This document shows positions 1 through 9,203 of a stretch of DNA of 19,218 bases, piece after piece. The translations under genes and the position numbers were made by a program. Source of the stretch: Flammula alnicola (lineage: Eukaryota; Basidiomycota; Agaricomycetes; Agaricales; Strophariaceae); contig JADNRV010000654.1 in the NCBI GenBank assembly GCA_015499995.1, forward strand, positions 1 to 19,218. The letters run 5' to 3'. Numbering within the stretch: position 1 is the first letter of the stretch; each line of letters opens with the position of its first letter. Below the pieces are notes generated by a model, which had not been told where the DNA came from, did no database searches, and saw only the letters and a list, made by a program, of their open reading frames with translations.

Positions 1-2780
1 AATGTGCGCAGGTCTTCAATTATCTCAGTCCTAGGCGCCTGTATTCCTGTGAGCGCGGCATACTGGGTCGCATGTTGATCAAGCGAATAGACCAAGCTTG
101 TGACAGAGGGTTTCTGTACACCTGGCCCCGGATGGCCCACATCCGCACCTGCATGATAATTAATACATCACAAAAAATAGCAAAGTAATCTGGCTACCCA
201 TGATCATGAATGGCTCTTTCTCTAGCTGCTCCATAATTAGGGAGGAACCCTTTGAATTACGCCCGCCAAGACGGGCATTCAGTCTAAGCGAGAGGTCAAT
301 GCAAGCATCCCCAGTATCTCGCGGAAACGTACTTCAAAGCGTTATTATTCCAGTATTGGTTGTTTGCTTTGCCAAGCTTGCTTTGGCGGAGACACTGGGT
401 CTTGATTCCTGGTAGAGACTATGAGGCAAGGAGCGTCTTGGTTGATATCTTTGACGTACCATTACGAATATCACCCCAATGTTTGACACTATTCCTTATG
501 GGAGCTGCGTTGGTTGGCAAAATAATGATCAAGAAGGGTTTTTGCCAAAATGTCTGTGTCCCCCTTTACTGCATTGAAGACATTTTGCATGACACCATCA
601 AGAATCTGTGGATCGCGGAGAACGTAAGTATTATCTAAAACAAGACAGCCGAAGACCATACTCTAAAGACATCATGTCCATTTCCATTGACAATTGCGTG
701 ATAAGGCTTGACAGCTGTACAAATAAGGAAGGCCATTTTTAGTTCAACAAATGCGGAGGAAAAAAAGTTTTTCGTACCCATTCATAAAGTGTCAATATTA
801 GTTATGAGAGATGCATATATTCGATAGAACACTTACCAAGGTTGCTACAAGACTGCATCAAGTTGCGCATCATGTGTTTGCACTGTTCTCCACTGATCTG
901 GCCAGAGCAGAAGTTGATTACAACCCAGGATTCGAGACTCTGAGGATCTTGCAGCTTTTTCCCAAGAACATTCCATGCCCCGTTTTGAGGAGTCTATTGA
1001 TACATTGATATTGAGTAAAAGACGACAAAAATGTTTCAAGCTCGTGAACGAATAGGCGTACCACATCCTGTCCATGGTATTGAACGGTGGGAGTCTCCAA
1101 GATTGTAGCGTTGATCGTCAAAGGTCGAGTGTCAACCTTCATGCCAAATTCCTTGACAAACTCGGATTTATCGTAGCCTTCAGCCTGGTAATAACCAACG
1201 CAGTTAAAAGGGCGATCAGGCATCAGGAACGAAAAAACAAATAAATCACCTCTTCGGTAATTTTTTTGAGTCGTTCTTGAGGCCTGATCGTCGAGAATTC
1301 AACCATTTTCGCCGTTATGTTCTCTGGCACCTTCCGTTTGAATAGCTGCCCGTATTCAACCTCACAAAGTTCTACGGGAACGATATCTTGGTTGGTAGCC
1401 TTACTGCCCGTCAGGCGAACACCAATGATCTGGGGCCACTTGATATGTATTCCATAAGCCTCTTGGAAATAATGCTGCAGGAGTAATCAGTATATTGTAT
1501 GCACCTGGCCCATCAAAAGACATCAATTACCTTGACAGATGTCTCTCGATCGTCGTCCTTTGTGAAAACATATTCTCCCGCCTCAGGAACTAGGCCACGG
1601 ATAGTTTTGATTCGCGAATGGCTACCACCTGCGCCCGTCACGACTTTTATGCGGAGCTTTTTCAAAAATTTGTCCAGCTTCTTGAAGTTTGGGTGGTCCG
1701 GTGACAGCCTAAGTTCACGGCGGTTGCTGATTCCAAGGAAATCCATGCACACATCAATAAGCGGACCACTCTGGTACCTGTTCAGACACTTGAATTAGTG
1801 ATCTGGTGAAGTGAGACCTTGATCGAGTAAACGCACACGGCGGCACTGCATGTATCGACAGTCAGAATCATCTTTCCGATTGTCGGTCGGACAGACCTTG
1901 GTACATCAAAATCAACGACTACTCAAAAATCAGGAGCTTTAAGGGAACGACTGACTGAAAGATCCCTCGCCAGAGCTCAATCCCAGAGCCAGAGATGCGG
2001 CTCGCACCTCTTCCTGTGAAATACGCACGCCCATTGTTGGTATTATTTCTAACGGGGATATTAATAAGATAAACTTATAGCTAAATTTCGGGCTTACTGA
2101 TTTGGACCCTGTCGAATCACCAACTGGATAAGATTCGTTGCGACCAAGGCTCTTGTAGTACTGCTCCTCTTATGAGTGAGATCGCTGACATCGCTGTTGA
2201 TAAACAGCCATCTAAGAGGAAAGCAAGGAGGTCATCATAATGAAAACGAACCTCGGTACAATCGGTGCACTATTGGTTAGATTCAATCTGATCTGGTAAG
2301 CGCCCCGACTGCCAGGCTCAGCCTGCGTCGTCCTGCCGAGATTGATGGTGAACTGCAACGACGATTAATTTAAAATCCAATGATGAACGAAAAATCCAAT
2401 CAACATACAGTCGCTCCGCTATTACCGCCCAGATTGAGTTGCCCTGGGGAGTATGCGATGGCCTGACCATCGTAGACGAGGCGCGGATTGAAGATCTGTG
2501 GTGCAACGACATTTTGGAGATGGTGCACAAGTTGGATTTTCTTGTTCCGCTGATCCACGGGAGGATTGAAAACTATACATATTTACATGATTATATTTAC
2601 ATGACAAGAAACGAATACAGATGCGTTTACTGACCGACTGCAGGGTCATGTCGCATGGTCATCAGGCGATATCTTTTTCCTCGTTAGATTATTCAACTCA
2701 CCATCATACATGAAGTACTCTCTGGTGGGAACCTTCGTTATAGCAAACGCATTTGTGGTGATCTTGATTTTGCTGGACAT
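1..2780 (-). CDS. AGO: Argonaute protein, 3' end cut by window edge
   Basis: This is a small-RNA-guided silencing protein of the eukaryotic Argonaute family. I trace 15 exons (5'->3'): 2780-2702, 2572-2409, 2352-2253, 2211-2098, 2048-1956, 1896-1837, 1777-1531, 1474-1250, 1184-1065, 993-837, 714-662, 553-460, 408-333, 283-198 and 148 to the edge. About 605 residues are visible. They contain the N domain (start MSSKIKITTNAF), the linker-1/DUF1785 region (ELWRGIFQSVRPTIGK, about 170-190), PAZ (about 204-360), MID (ESWVVINFC) and the start of PIWI (NNALKLNARLGG, then MIMGADVGHPGPG with the first catalytic Asp near residue 560). The rest of PIWI lies outside the window, so slicer competence cannot be judged. 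The phases of almost all junctions agree; exon 3 may be off by one base. The junction before position 553 is ambiguous (see findings). The start is inferred from the first Met before the N domain, and an upstream exon is possible. Family assignment is very secure. Confidence 0.95.
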
Positions 2781-2931
2781 CGAAATACACCAGGGCGTGG
2801 TTGTAGTAGGAGTGCGTGGAAGAAAGTGCTAGTAGATGGTGGCTGAAAGATGTCAAGTTGTAAATAGAGATAAGCTCGAGGTTGGTTGCGAACGAAGCGA
2901 GCAATCATTAATCATTACTTAATCATTCTCT

Positions 2932-2959
2932 GAGGGCTGAGGGCTGAGCGCTGAGCACT
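2932..2959. repeat. Four tandem 7-mers (GAGGGCT-like)
   Basis: Four head-to-tail 7-mers are visible: GAGGGCT twice, then GAGCGCT and GAGCACT. The array sits about 150-180 bp upstream of the proposed Argonaute start codon. It could be a simple-sequence repeat or a cluster of factor-binding sites. Function is unknown. Confidence 0.6.
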
Positions 2960-3445
2960 GGCAGGGCGGACAAAGTCAAATGTCCTTCCGAAACGGAGGC
3001 CTCAGGCTGTGGCCTTGTTCGTTTCATATCTCTCTCGTTTCCTCCTCTACGCCTTCCACATCTTCTGTAGGAGTGCATTCAGTTGTATTCTATGGTTTTG
3101 TGCAAAAAAATTCGGTGTTTTGTGCCCGCCAACGCAGGAGCGGGATCCTTTACTACTTACTAAGTTGCTAGTATGGCCTCGCTGTGTAACAGAAAGGTCC
3201 CCCCTGTCGAAAATAACCATATAAGGCAGTCCGCACTTTTGACATTCCGCCGCAAACTTGAAATTTTTTGGCAAGACTGCCCGCCGCGCCTCCATAGCAT
3301 GTCTGTAGACTGTGATTCTGAACCATTTTCATGCCGACTTACGTAACACGCACATTCGGAGCCAGCTCGGACGCGTGCGGACGCGCTCAAGCCTCAGGGT
3401 GCAGCGCTCAGGCCACGGGGCCCGGTCAGGGGTGCTGGGTGTCTG

Positions 3446-3451
3446 TATAAG
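3446..3451 (+). promoter_or_regulatory. TATA-like box for the hydrolase gene
   Basis: TATAAG occurs in the context TGTATAAGTATAC, about 175 bp upstream of the proposed ATG at 3627. That distance would leave a 5' UTR of roughly 140-150 nt. Placement is inferred from sequence and distance only. Confidence 0.35.
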
Positions 3452-3626
3452 TATACTGGGAACGTCTTTCAACGTTCTCCTAACTCTTCTGTCGTTTTCA
3501 CGCCAACGTCGTGTAAAGTCGAGGTGATATCCCCCCCACCATTTTACTGGCTCGATATCGCATTAATGACTAACCAACACTATCATGATATAGGCTTCCT
3601 GAACATAGACGGATTCGCCCCTAATA

Positions 3627-4919
3627 ATGACCTCTACGGCACCACAAAAAAGGAAATATGCCGACGTGTCTTTGGGAGAGCTGGTGCATTGGACGACGGT
3701 CATGGCCCGCATACGTATGTCAGGAATCTTCTATAATCGCGGGTACATATGATCATCTTGTTTTCTCCCAGCTTTCGTCCTGCTGTGGCTCTGTGCGAAG
3801 AACCTCCTCTTCTACCGACAGACGTTCAGACGCACGACCGCTTCCGCTATGATACGGTGGTTCAACAAGGAGTACAGTGTCGCTCAGATTCAATACATCA
3901 CCCCACCCTCGGTGGACGCGTACAAGGCCTGGGCGAAATCAAACAACTTGCCAATCACCGTGGAAGAGCTGGTGGACGACACGGCGTTGATGTGGATCGG
4001 GCCAAAACGGACGGACAAGGTGGTGTTGTACTTTCCTGGTCCGTACGATTTTACTATCCTTCAAACATACAAATCCATGGACTATTATTGGACAGGCGGC
4101 GCCTATTTCGCTCCTCTCCTCGACTTCCCGATCGCATTCTGGCACTATGTGCAGAACGAGCTGAAGAAGGTCGACTGCGATGTTGGATTTGCTATTCTCG
4201 GATACAGTCAGTCCTTCTCATCGAAGAGATCTACATACCAACCAACCAACTGACCGATTCGTTCCTACACAGCACTTCTCCCTACCGCCGGCTTCCCGAC
4301 CCAACTCCGCCAAGCCACAGTCGCGGTGGAACACGTCCTCACCTCTGGTGTCCACCCGAGCAACCTCCACATAGTAGGCGACTCCGCCGGGGGCAACCTC
4401 ATCCTCTCCCTTCTCTCGCACATCCTCCACCCACTACCCGGCATCCGCCCCATGACACCACTGCAAGCGCCCCTCCGCGGCGTCTACCTCATGTCCCCCT
4501 GGGTCGCGATGAAAAGCAATGCAGCATCTTTCAAATCCAATACCCCGCAGGAGATGTTCTCCACCGCCAACGTCGAAGACTACGGCGCGTTGTTCCTAGC
4601 CCATGTGCCCTCGGAGCGCGAGATACCGTACGCCGAGGCGCTGCGCGCCCCCGATGGGTGGTTCGCCGGCCTGGATGGCGTCGTTGACCGCGTGTTGATG
4701 ACCGCCGGTGGTGAGGAACTGTTCCGCGACGATATCATCCAGTTCTCGCAGACGCTGTCCAGGGTGAAGCCGAACGAGTTTACTTTTGTGGTTCAGGAAG
4801 GCGGGTACCACGATGATCCCTTCCTTGATTTCCTCGTTAAATTGCCCCTGGATCAGCTGGGTTCGTTGACGCCTTTGATTGTACATTGGCTTGCGGCTGG
4901 TATTAAGCCGCCTCAGTGA
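3627..4919 (+). CDS. Alpha/beta-hydrolase, HSL/GDXG esterase-lipase type, probably membrane anchored
   Basis: The gene has four exons (3627-3714, 3772-4038, 4096-4206, 4273-4919), all joining in phase, and encodes about 370 residues. An N-terminal hydrophobic segment (FVLLWLCAKNLLFY, about residues 31-44) is probably a membrane anchor or uncleaved signal. The hydrolase fold follows. The oxyanion-loop region reads LYFPGGAYF, where family members usually have HGGG. The nucleophile elbow is HIVGDSAGGNL with Ser at about 193. The acidic residue falls in TAGGEELFRDD (about 303-304) and the general base in EGGYHDDPF (His about 335). This matches the Abhydrolase_3 family, which hydrolyses carboxylic or steryl esters; the substrate cannot be read from sequence. 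The start was chosen because MTSTAPQ leads in phase into the anchor. A GH16 remnant lies convergent downstream. A damaged copy of the 3' end occurs at 11528-11774. Confidence 0.92.
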
Positions 4920-5700
4920 AGGAACATAATTTCTTCACCTTGAATTGGCCGTAGATAACCTCTAGTATGAGTGTTTTTTCATAAGTTGGATTCGATTCGT
5001 CGATACCCGTATACGTACATAATACATAATAAACATTCGTTAACGAACGCCGATAGGTGTGTAATCATCAGCGCTTACCAACGCAAGTGCTGGGGCAGCC
5101 GCATTGAGAGTAGACGCAGCCGGCCCAGTCACCGCCTGATATCGACTGATATAGACTCGTTATCGAGCCATCGACCCATTGAGTAAACGTCGAGGAACAA
5201 GTATATGTGCACGACTTACACAGTGTGAGATTGATGATTATAATATTGTGTTCTTGGAAGAACTGCGGGATGCTACAGGACATGTTGGGGAAGTACCCAG
5301 TAGGGACGTCCTAGACGCGCATATCCATATCAGCTCTTGTTCGGATTCGTCTGTTGGCAGGGGTTTTGGACTTTTACAGGGCCAGAGCTGTCGTTCCTCG
5401 CCCAGAACCACGCTTTGATATTAGTAGACGAGCGCTCAATGGCACGCCTATTCAGAAAGAAAAAAAGTTAAGAATCACCTCAACGCGAAAGATAAATCAG
5501 GCTGACGTATTACCATGGCCACCCACGCTGTTGGAGGATAGCTATTATTAGCCGGGAACTTGACGCCACACCCCGCAGTCCAACTGAACTACTGTTCTAA
5601 ATATGCATGCCATTATCCCATGAATATAATTAGCATCTATTTTCGGTTTGCGGAACGCGATATAGGCTATAAAATAAGCACTTACCCCAGCATTGAACGA
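4665..5700. repeat. Segmental duplication, left block (hydrolase 3' end + GH16 3' half)
   Basis: This block matches 11528-12760 in the same order and orientation. It runs through the last part of the hydrolase coding sequence (from about GVVDRVLMTAGG to the stop), the shared 3' flank with AATAAA, then GH16 exons on the opposite strand. Long near-identical stretches such as ACTTTTGTGGTTCAGGA support it. Boundaries are approximate. The left hydrolase end is intact here, whereas the GH16 part is broken. Confidence 0.85.
5028..5033 (+). terminator. Candidate polyadenylation signal of the hydrolase
   Basis: AATAAA lies about 110 nt after the hydrolase stop codon. The surrounding ATACGTACATAATA context recurs after the decayed hydrolase copy, with its AATAAA at 11942-11947, so this 3' flank was carried in the duplication. 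Use as a poly(A) signal is inferred. Confidence 0.4.
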
Positions 5701-5948
5701 GTGTCATTCTCGATATATATCAAGCGGGAATCTGTCTACCTGCGCCGGCGCCGGGAACTTGACGCCACACCCCGCAGTCCAACTGAACTACTGTTCTAAA
5801 TATGCATGCCATTATCCCATGAATATAATTAGCATCTATTTTCGGTTTGCGGAACGCGATATAGGCTATAAAATAAGCACTTACCCCAGCATTGAACGAG
5901 TGTCATTCTCGATATATATCAAGCGGGAATCTGTCTACCTGCGCCGGC
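5079..5948 (-). pseudogene. GH16 beta-glucanase, copy A: truncated pseudogene
   Basis: These are remains of a GH16 endo-beta-1,3(4)-glucanase closely related to copy B. Recognisable exon pieces in minus order are the GCGVKF region (inside 5551-5948), WFWARNDSS, PTGYFPNMSCSIPQFFQEHN and GDWAGCVYSQCGCPSTCVG. The first half of the gene is absent: no signal peptide, and no exon carrying the catalytic ExDxxE motif. The last exon (YVNNNPS... in copy B) is also missing, because the donor after CVG runs almost directly into the shared 3' flank. Inside the GCGVKF exon a 23-nt deletion, flanked by GCA, breaks the frame, and that exon is present twice in tandem. Some sites normally conserved have changed (Asn and Ser to Cys in the GDWAG exon). 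It cannot encode an active enzyme. Confidence 0.88.
5551..5948. repeat. Perfect 199-bp tandem duplication within GH16 copy A
   Basis: Units 5551-5749 and 5750-5948 appear identical by eye. Each starts GCCGGGAACTTGACG and ends CTACCTGCGCCGGC. A unit covers one GH16 exon, its upstream intron and about 60 bp that does not match copy B. Both units share the same 23-nt exon deletion, so the duplication came after the deletion. Full identity suggests the duplication is recent, or was homogenised or mis-assembled. Confidence 0.9.
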
Positions 5949-5957
5949 CCCGGGAAG

Positions 5958-6490
5958 CTCCCGGAGTTTGTTGTCCGGGTTTGGCGGATTTGACCCAACA
6001 ACCGCCAAAATCTTGTCCGGTTTTGGCGGTTTTGTGAGCGCGGCAGGCGGACGCCTGTCGGGTTTCGCGGATTTGAGCTCCATTTTGGTGGAAATTTTTG
6101 AGAAACACATAAGCACGAGTGACGAGACGATCTCTTACTCGGAGAAAACTCTGACTGCAGTTGCCACCTCGCGTTGGAAGGTATTTTGCACCCTTGAAAG
6201 ACCCAGCATGTGATCGGATTAAAGGCAGCTCCGGCTCTTAAGATTCGCATTCCGGGGGGATAATCTCGTGGCCAAAGCGTCAGCGAAACATTGAGTGAGT
6301 TTCAAATACCTTATACATACATTAAAGACTCATATATACAAGAATAACGACGTTTGGGTACTTGACAGAAGGGGAAAAAATCGTGCGCCGCAGGTAGCGG
6401 AAAAATTATCTATTTTAGGAAGGACCCTGACAATCCTTTTCGCGGATTTGAGATCCGAATATGGATTTTGGCCGGACAACAAAACCCAGG
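5958..6490. mobile_element. Possible non-autonomous element with imperfect terminal inverted repeats
   Basis: GTTTGTTGTCCGG at 5966-5978 matches, in reverse complement, CCGGACAACAAAAC at 6472-6485, with one extra T. Between them lie repeated CCGCCAAAA/CCGGACAA-like motifs (three near 5974-6066), and the motif TTCGCGGATTTGAG(C/A)TCC occurs twice, near 6063 and 6439. No credible coding sequence is inside. The left end abuts the point where GH16 copy A is truncated. I see no clear target-site duplication, so element status is tentative. Confidence 0.4.
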
Positions 6491-6545
6491 AGCGGAGAGG
6501 AGGTCAGAGTGGGCAAGAACAATCCTTATCTGAGCCGTTAGGCCT

Positions 6546-7350
6546 TTAGGCATCATGTGACCGCCATACCAAAGACGTCCAGCTGCGGAAAGGATTGGGA
6601 AGAACATGCCTATCCTTAGCGTAAGGTGTTGTACTGGTCCAGCATGATTCCATGAATGGGAATGCGAGGTTGTCGATGAGCATAGACAAAAGATCCGATG
6701 CTATGGGCCCAGAAAATGTCCCCCCCGCGTCGCCATTCTTCCCATATGCTCCGGCTGAGGGATTTAAGCCAAATTCATTATTTTTATCAATGCAAAGGGC
6801 ATCCCTGCCCGTTCGAACAATTGCTACCGGCCACTGCGACGGATGTGGTATTACTATCATACCAGGTATGCTTCAGCAACATCGCGACCCGTGATCCGCG
6901 GGGTAAATGGAAGCCTCCACACTTGCATGAAAGAAATGGGTAGCGACTAGCGAGCGACCTTTGATTGTTTAGCAGCAACAACGGAATCGAATTGAGTCCG
7001 ACATTCGGACACAAAAGGCCTGGACGGGGCTGGGTTCTGTGAATGGGCAAAAAACTGACCGCAAACCCTTTACGAAGGCTCTCCACCATGTCTGGGTAGT
7101 TCTCCGGGAGATTGGCATCTCGCAGTAGCTTATCCCATTCCTCAACACGATATGGTGAGCACGGCTCATGAGCTCTCTGGGAACGAGGACAGGAGGTGTG
7201 AACCCCATGGGATGGAGATGCGCAGCGCCGCAGCCAAAGAAGAGACGACGGCTGTGGAGCATGTGACTCTGGCACCCCTCGCACACTGCCAATCGAAGTA
7301 GAGCGGTACTTTACTTGAGTGGAGGAGAAGGTTTTTGCTGATCATCTGGA
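6546..7350 (-). mobile_element. Decayed retroelement: reverse-transcriptase region fragment
   Basis: Minus-strand pieces in several frames resemble the polyprotein of basidiomycete retroelements with an RT domain (DIRS/tyrosine-recombinase-like elements, as I recall them). At about 7180-6950, PYRVEEWDKLLRDANL...YPDMVESLRKGF matches the conserved segment before the RT domain. At about 6850-6640, HPSQWPVAIVR followed by EFGLNPSAGAYGKNGDAG matches the RT palm. The usual VDDHLFF-type catalytic box is represented by IDNLAFPF, so one catalytic Asp is lost. The part between the two pieces is shortened and frameshifted. It is a fossil with no intact ORF. Class assignment is from motif memory and less certain than the RT call. 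Confidence 0.6.
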
Positions 7351-8198
7351 AGATTGCGCTGTGCGCATTGTTCCAGGTTCGTGACGCTGTGCACTCGGAA
7401 CTTTGTGTTCGTGGCGGCCGAGGCATATGCGCAAGCGGATAGGCCATTACGCTGCGCACAAAGCCCAAGCGTTTGGGCGAGCTTGCGTCGACGTGGCGAA
7501 GGCAGTGAGCGGTCTCGTTGTCGATGAGGTGACGGAGAAGTCCCTTGGTATCGACCGACGACGAGGGTGGTGGTCGCGGTCACGGTCGCTTTCTCGCCTG
7601 TCTTTTTTTATCAAGGAGGGCATCGAGCTACTGGAGCGGGCATATGTGAGCGAAAGGGGGCGGCATGTGAACGAGCGGCAATCCAGCATAAATAAGCAGC
7701 AATTGACCATGAACGAGCAAGAGAGTAGGGGATGCGCACAACGGATTACCGTGAGCGAGCAGAGAAAATGAGTGAGACGAGCAGAAAAAGGGATAAAAAG
7801 GCGAGATTAGTGACTGTAAAATGAATTGGATGTGATAGAAAAACGTACCAGCCTGCAAGAGTTTCATATTGATGTTTGCTAAGCTATAAGGAGTAACAGG
7901 TGACATTATGGGCCGTATGCCAGTGCTTATGCCGCTCGGATTAACAATGATAGAGGAGCAGGGCGCGACGCATGACAGAGATATCACCTCAACTGCGGCG
8001 AACTGAATATTTGCCCAAAACTTCATGAACATCTCGACCCGGTTAACCCTTCACCCAGTATCTTGCATTGCGGAGACTATTAGCATTCGTGGGACCCCCT
8101 GGCAGAAACCTCCCATGAGAGTAAGGAATCATCGACAACCACGCGAGAATTCTTGAGCGCGTGTGCTGACCCCATCCAAGAATATTGTCAGACAGTGT
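7351..8198. other. Gene-poor stretch with degenerate short repeats
   Basis: I see no convincing gene. Around 7646-7790 a degenerate motif of the form (G/A)TGA(G/A)CGAGC recurs several times at irregular spacing on the plus strand. This keeps several frames open and explains the moderately long ORFs there. The stretch probably continues the transposon-derived tract. Confidence 0.4.
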
Positions 8199-8672
8199 TC
8201 ACCGCCCGCCGCGCCGGAATCGCAAAAAAAAATTATTGAGAGCAACATTGGTTGTAAATGCCAAAGGGGAGCGTACATAATCACCCTTCCGCAATTTTTT
8301 AAGGACAGCTATTACTGTATCTGGAATATGGTTAGCCTTTTTCTCTCTCGTCTCATCTTTTGGGCTGAGTACTAGACCGATTCCGGCCCCTTCTAAAAGA
8401 GGAATGTGAGTCTCGAGGATCCTCGCGATCGATATATATAGAATTCCGTCTAATTTCATCACGAGGCTATTTTGGGCGGCCAACTATTTTCAAATTTCTA
8501 TCACTACTCGGTCTCCCTGGCGATGCGCACGTTTGACGCGGACGGCCTGTATGACCTCGGCGGCCCAGGTGTCTTTGAAGACCGGGACGACATCATCGTT
8601 GGCCTTCTCGCCGTTTGTAAGGTCTCACGGACCGGGGGGGTTCGAAGTCTGGGCAGACTGCTTGATTGTCAT
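8199..8672 (-). pseudogene. Decayed single-frame ORF, unknown protein
   Basis: On the minus strand one frame runs about 157 codons from an ATG at 8672 (MTIKQSAQTSNPPGP) and is interrupted only by a TGA, then by TGA-AAA-TAG at 8492-8484. The open pieces look like real protein: one contains VFKDTWAAEVIQAVRVKR, the next ARILETHIPLLEGAG. I do not recognise the family. Either the gene has picked up stops, or these are exons with introns I cannot place. It lies in the transposon-rich tract, so a transposon origin is possible. No function can be assigned. Confidence 0.35.
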
Positions 8673-8829
8673 TTTCTGGACGTTGGAAATTCACTTTTGC
8701 CTGAGTGTGATCATCACCCACACTGCGGACAGAGTTGTTTGGCGTGACAAATCTCGCCAATTTGATTGGTTGGCCGGAAGGTAGGTTTGGCCGAAAGGGG
8801 GTGAAGGTTAGTGCATATGTATTGCGAAG

Positions 8830-9030
8830 GTCTGGCGGTCGCCCCTTGACCTCTTCCAGTTAATGCGCAGTAGCGAATGTGTCTGCCCCTTAGGTGTTCC
8901 ATCAAAGCATATTTATGCCAGCGCATCAAAGCCCCACAATGAGTTGACAGCACATACATATTATTTCTAGGGATCTCTCTGGCGATTGCCCCTTGAACTG
9001 TTCCACTCGAGCCTCTTCAATTTAACGCAC
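8830..9030. repeat. Pair of diverged direct repeats about 147 bp apart
   Basis: The segment starting at 8831 (TCTGGCGGTCGCCCCTTGAC) recurs at about 8978 as TCTGGCGATTGCCCCTTGAA, each followed by a related CTCTTC...TTAA.GC(G/A)CA string. The pair sits 170-370 bp upstream of the ceramide synthase start. It may be a duplicated promoter segment or an element remnant. Confidence 0.5.
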
Positions 9031-9203
9031 ATCGATGTCCGCATCCAAAGAGAAGGCAAATAAACTCCCGATCTCGTTTCGAGTAAAAGCGAACGGCTTC
9101 GAGTCCGTTCCCGTTCCTAGGCTTTCATTGCGCGTTTAATTACTCACTCCTAACAGAGAGGACAGAAATCACCACCTCACGGTACCCTTCCTCCCACAAA
9201 CGT

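Larger units (their letters stand above)
2781..3626. promoter_or_regulatory. Divergent intergenic promoter region between Argonaute and hydrolase
   Basis: About 850 bases lie between two divergently transcribed genes and should hold both promoters. I see no protein-like reading frame with family motifs here. Low-complexity direct repeats lie near the Argonaute start: several AATCATT units around 2903-2927, followed by four 7-mers at 2932-2959. A TATA-like site on the hydrolase side is listed separately. A 5' UTR exon and intron of either gene could also lie here, but the sequence alone does not settle that. Confidence 0.5.

Noticed and set aside
3749..4687. Longest plus-strand open frame in the window (312 codons)
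   Set aside because: It overlaps the hydrolase exons in another frame, crosses two well-supported introns, and its Pro/Arg/His-rich translation matches no family. It is a shadow of the GC-rich hydrolase gene.
5551..6037. Open frames repeated in 5560-6037 suggesting a small repeated protein
   Set aside because: They arise from the 199-bp tandem duplication of antisense GH16 sequence and carry no independent coding signal.
7403..7771. 122-codon plus-strand open frame as a possible gene
   Set aside because: It has low-complexity composition driven by degenerate GTGAGCGAGC repeats, no motif, and lies next to a retroelement fossil. I treat it as chance.
8615..8660. GGTTCGAAGTC resembling a tRNA T-loop
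   Set aside because: I could not find a matching acceptor stem, D-arm or anticodon arm around it, and it lies within the decayed ORF.
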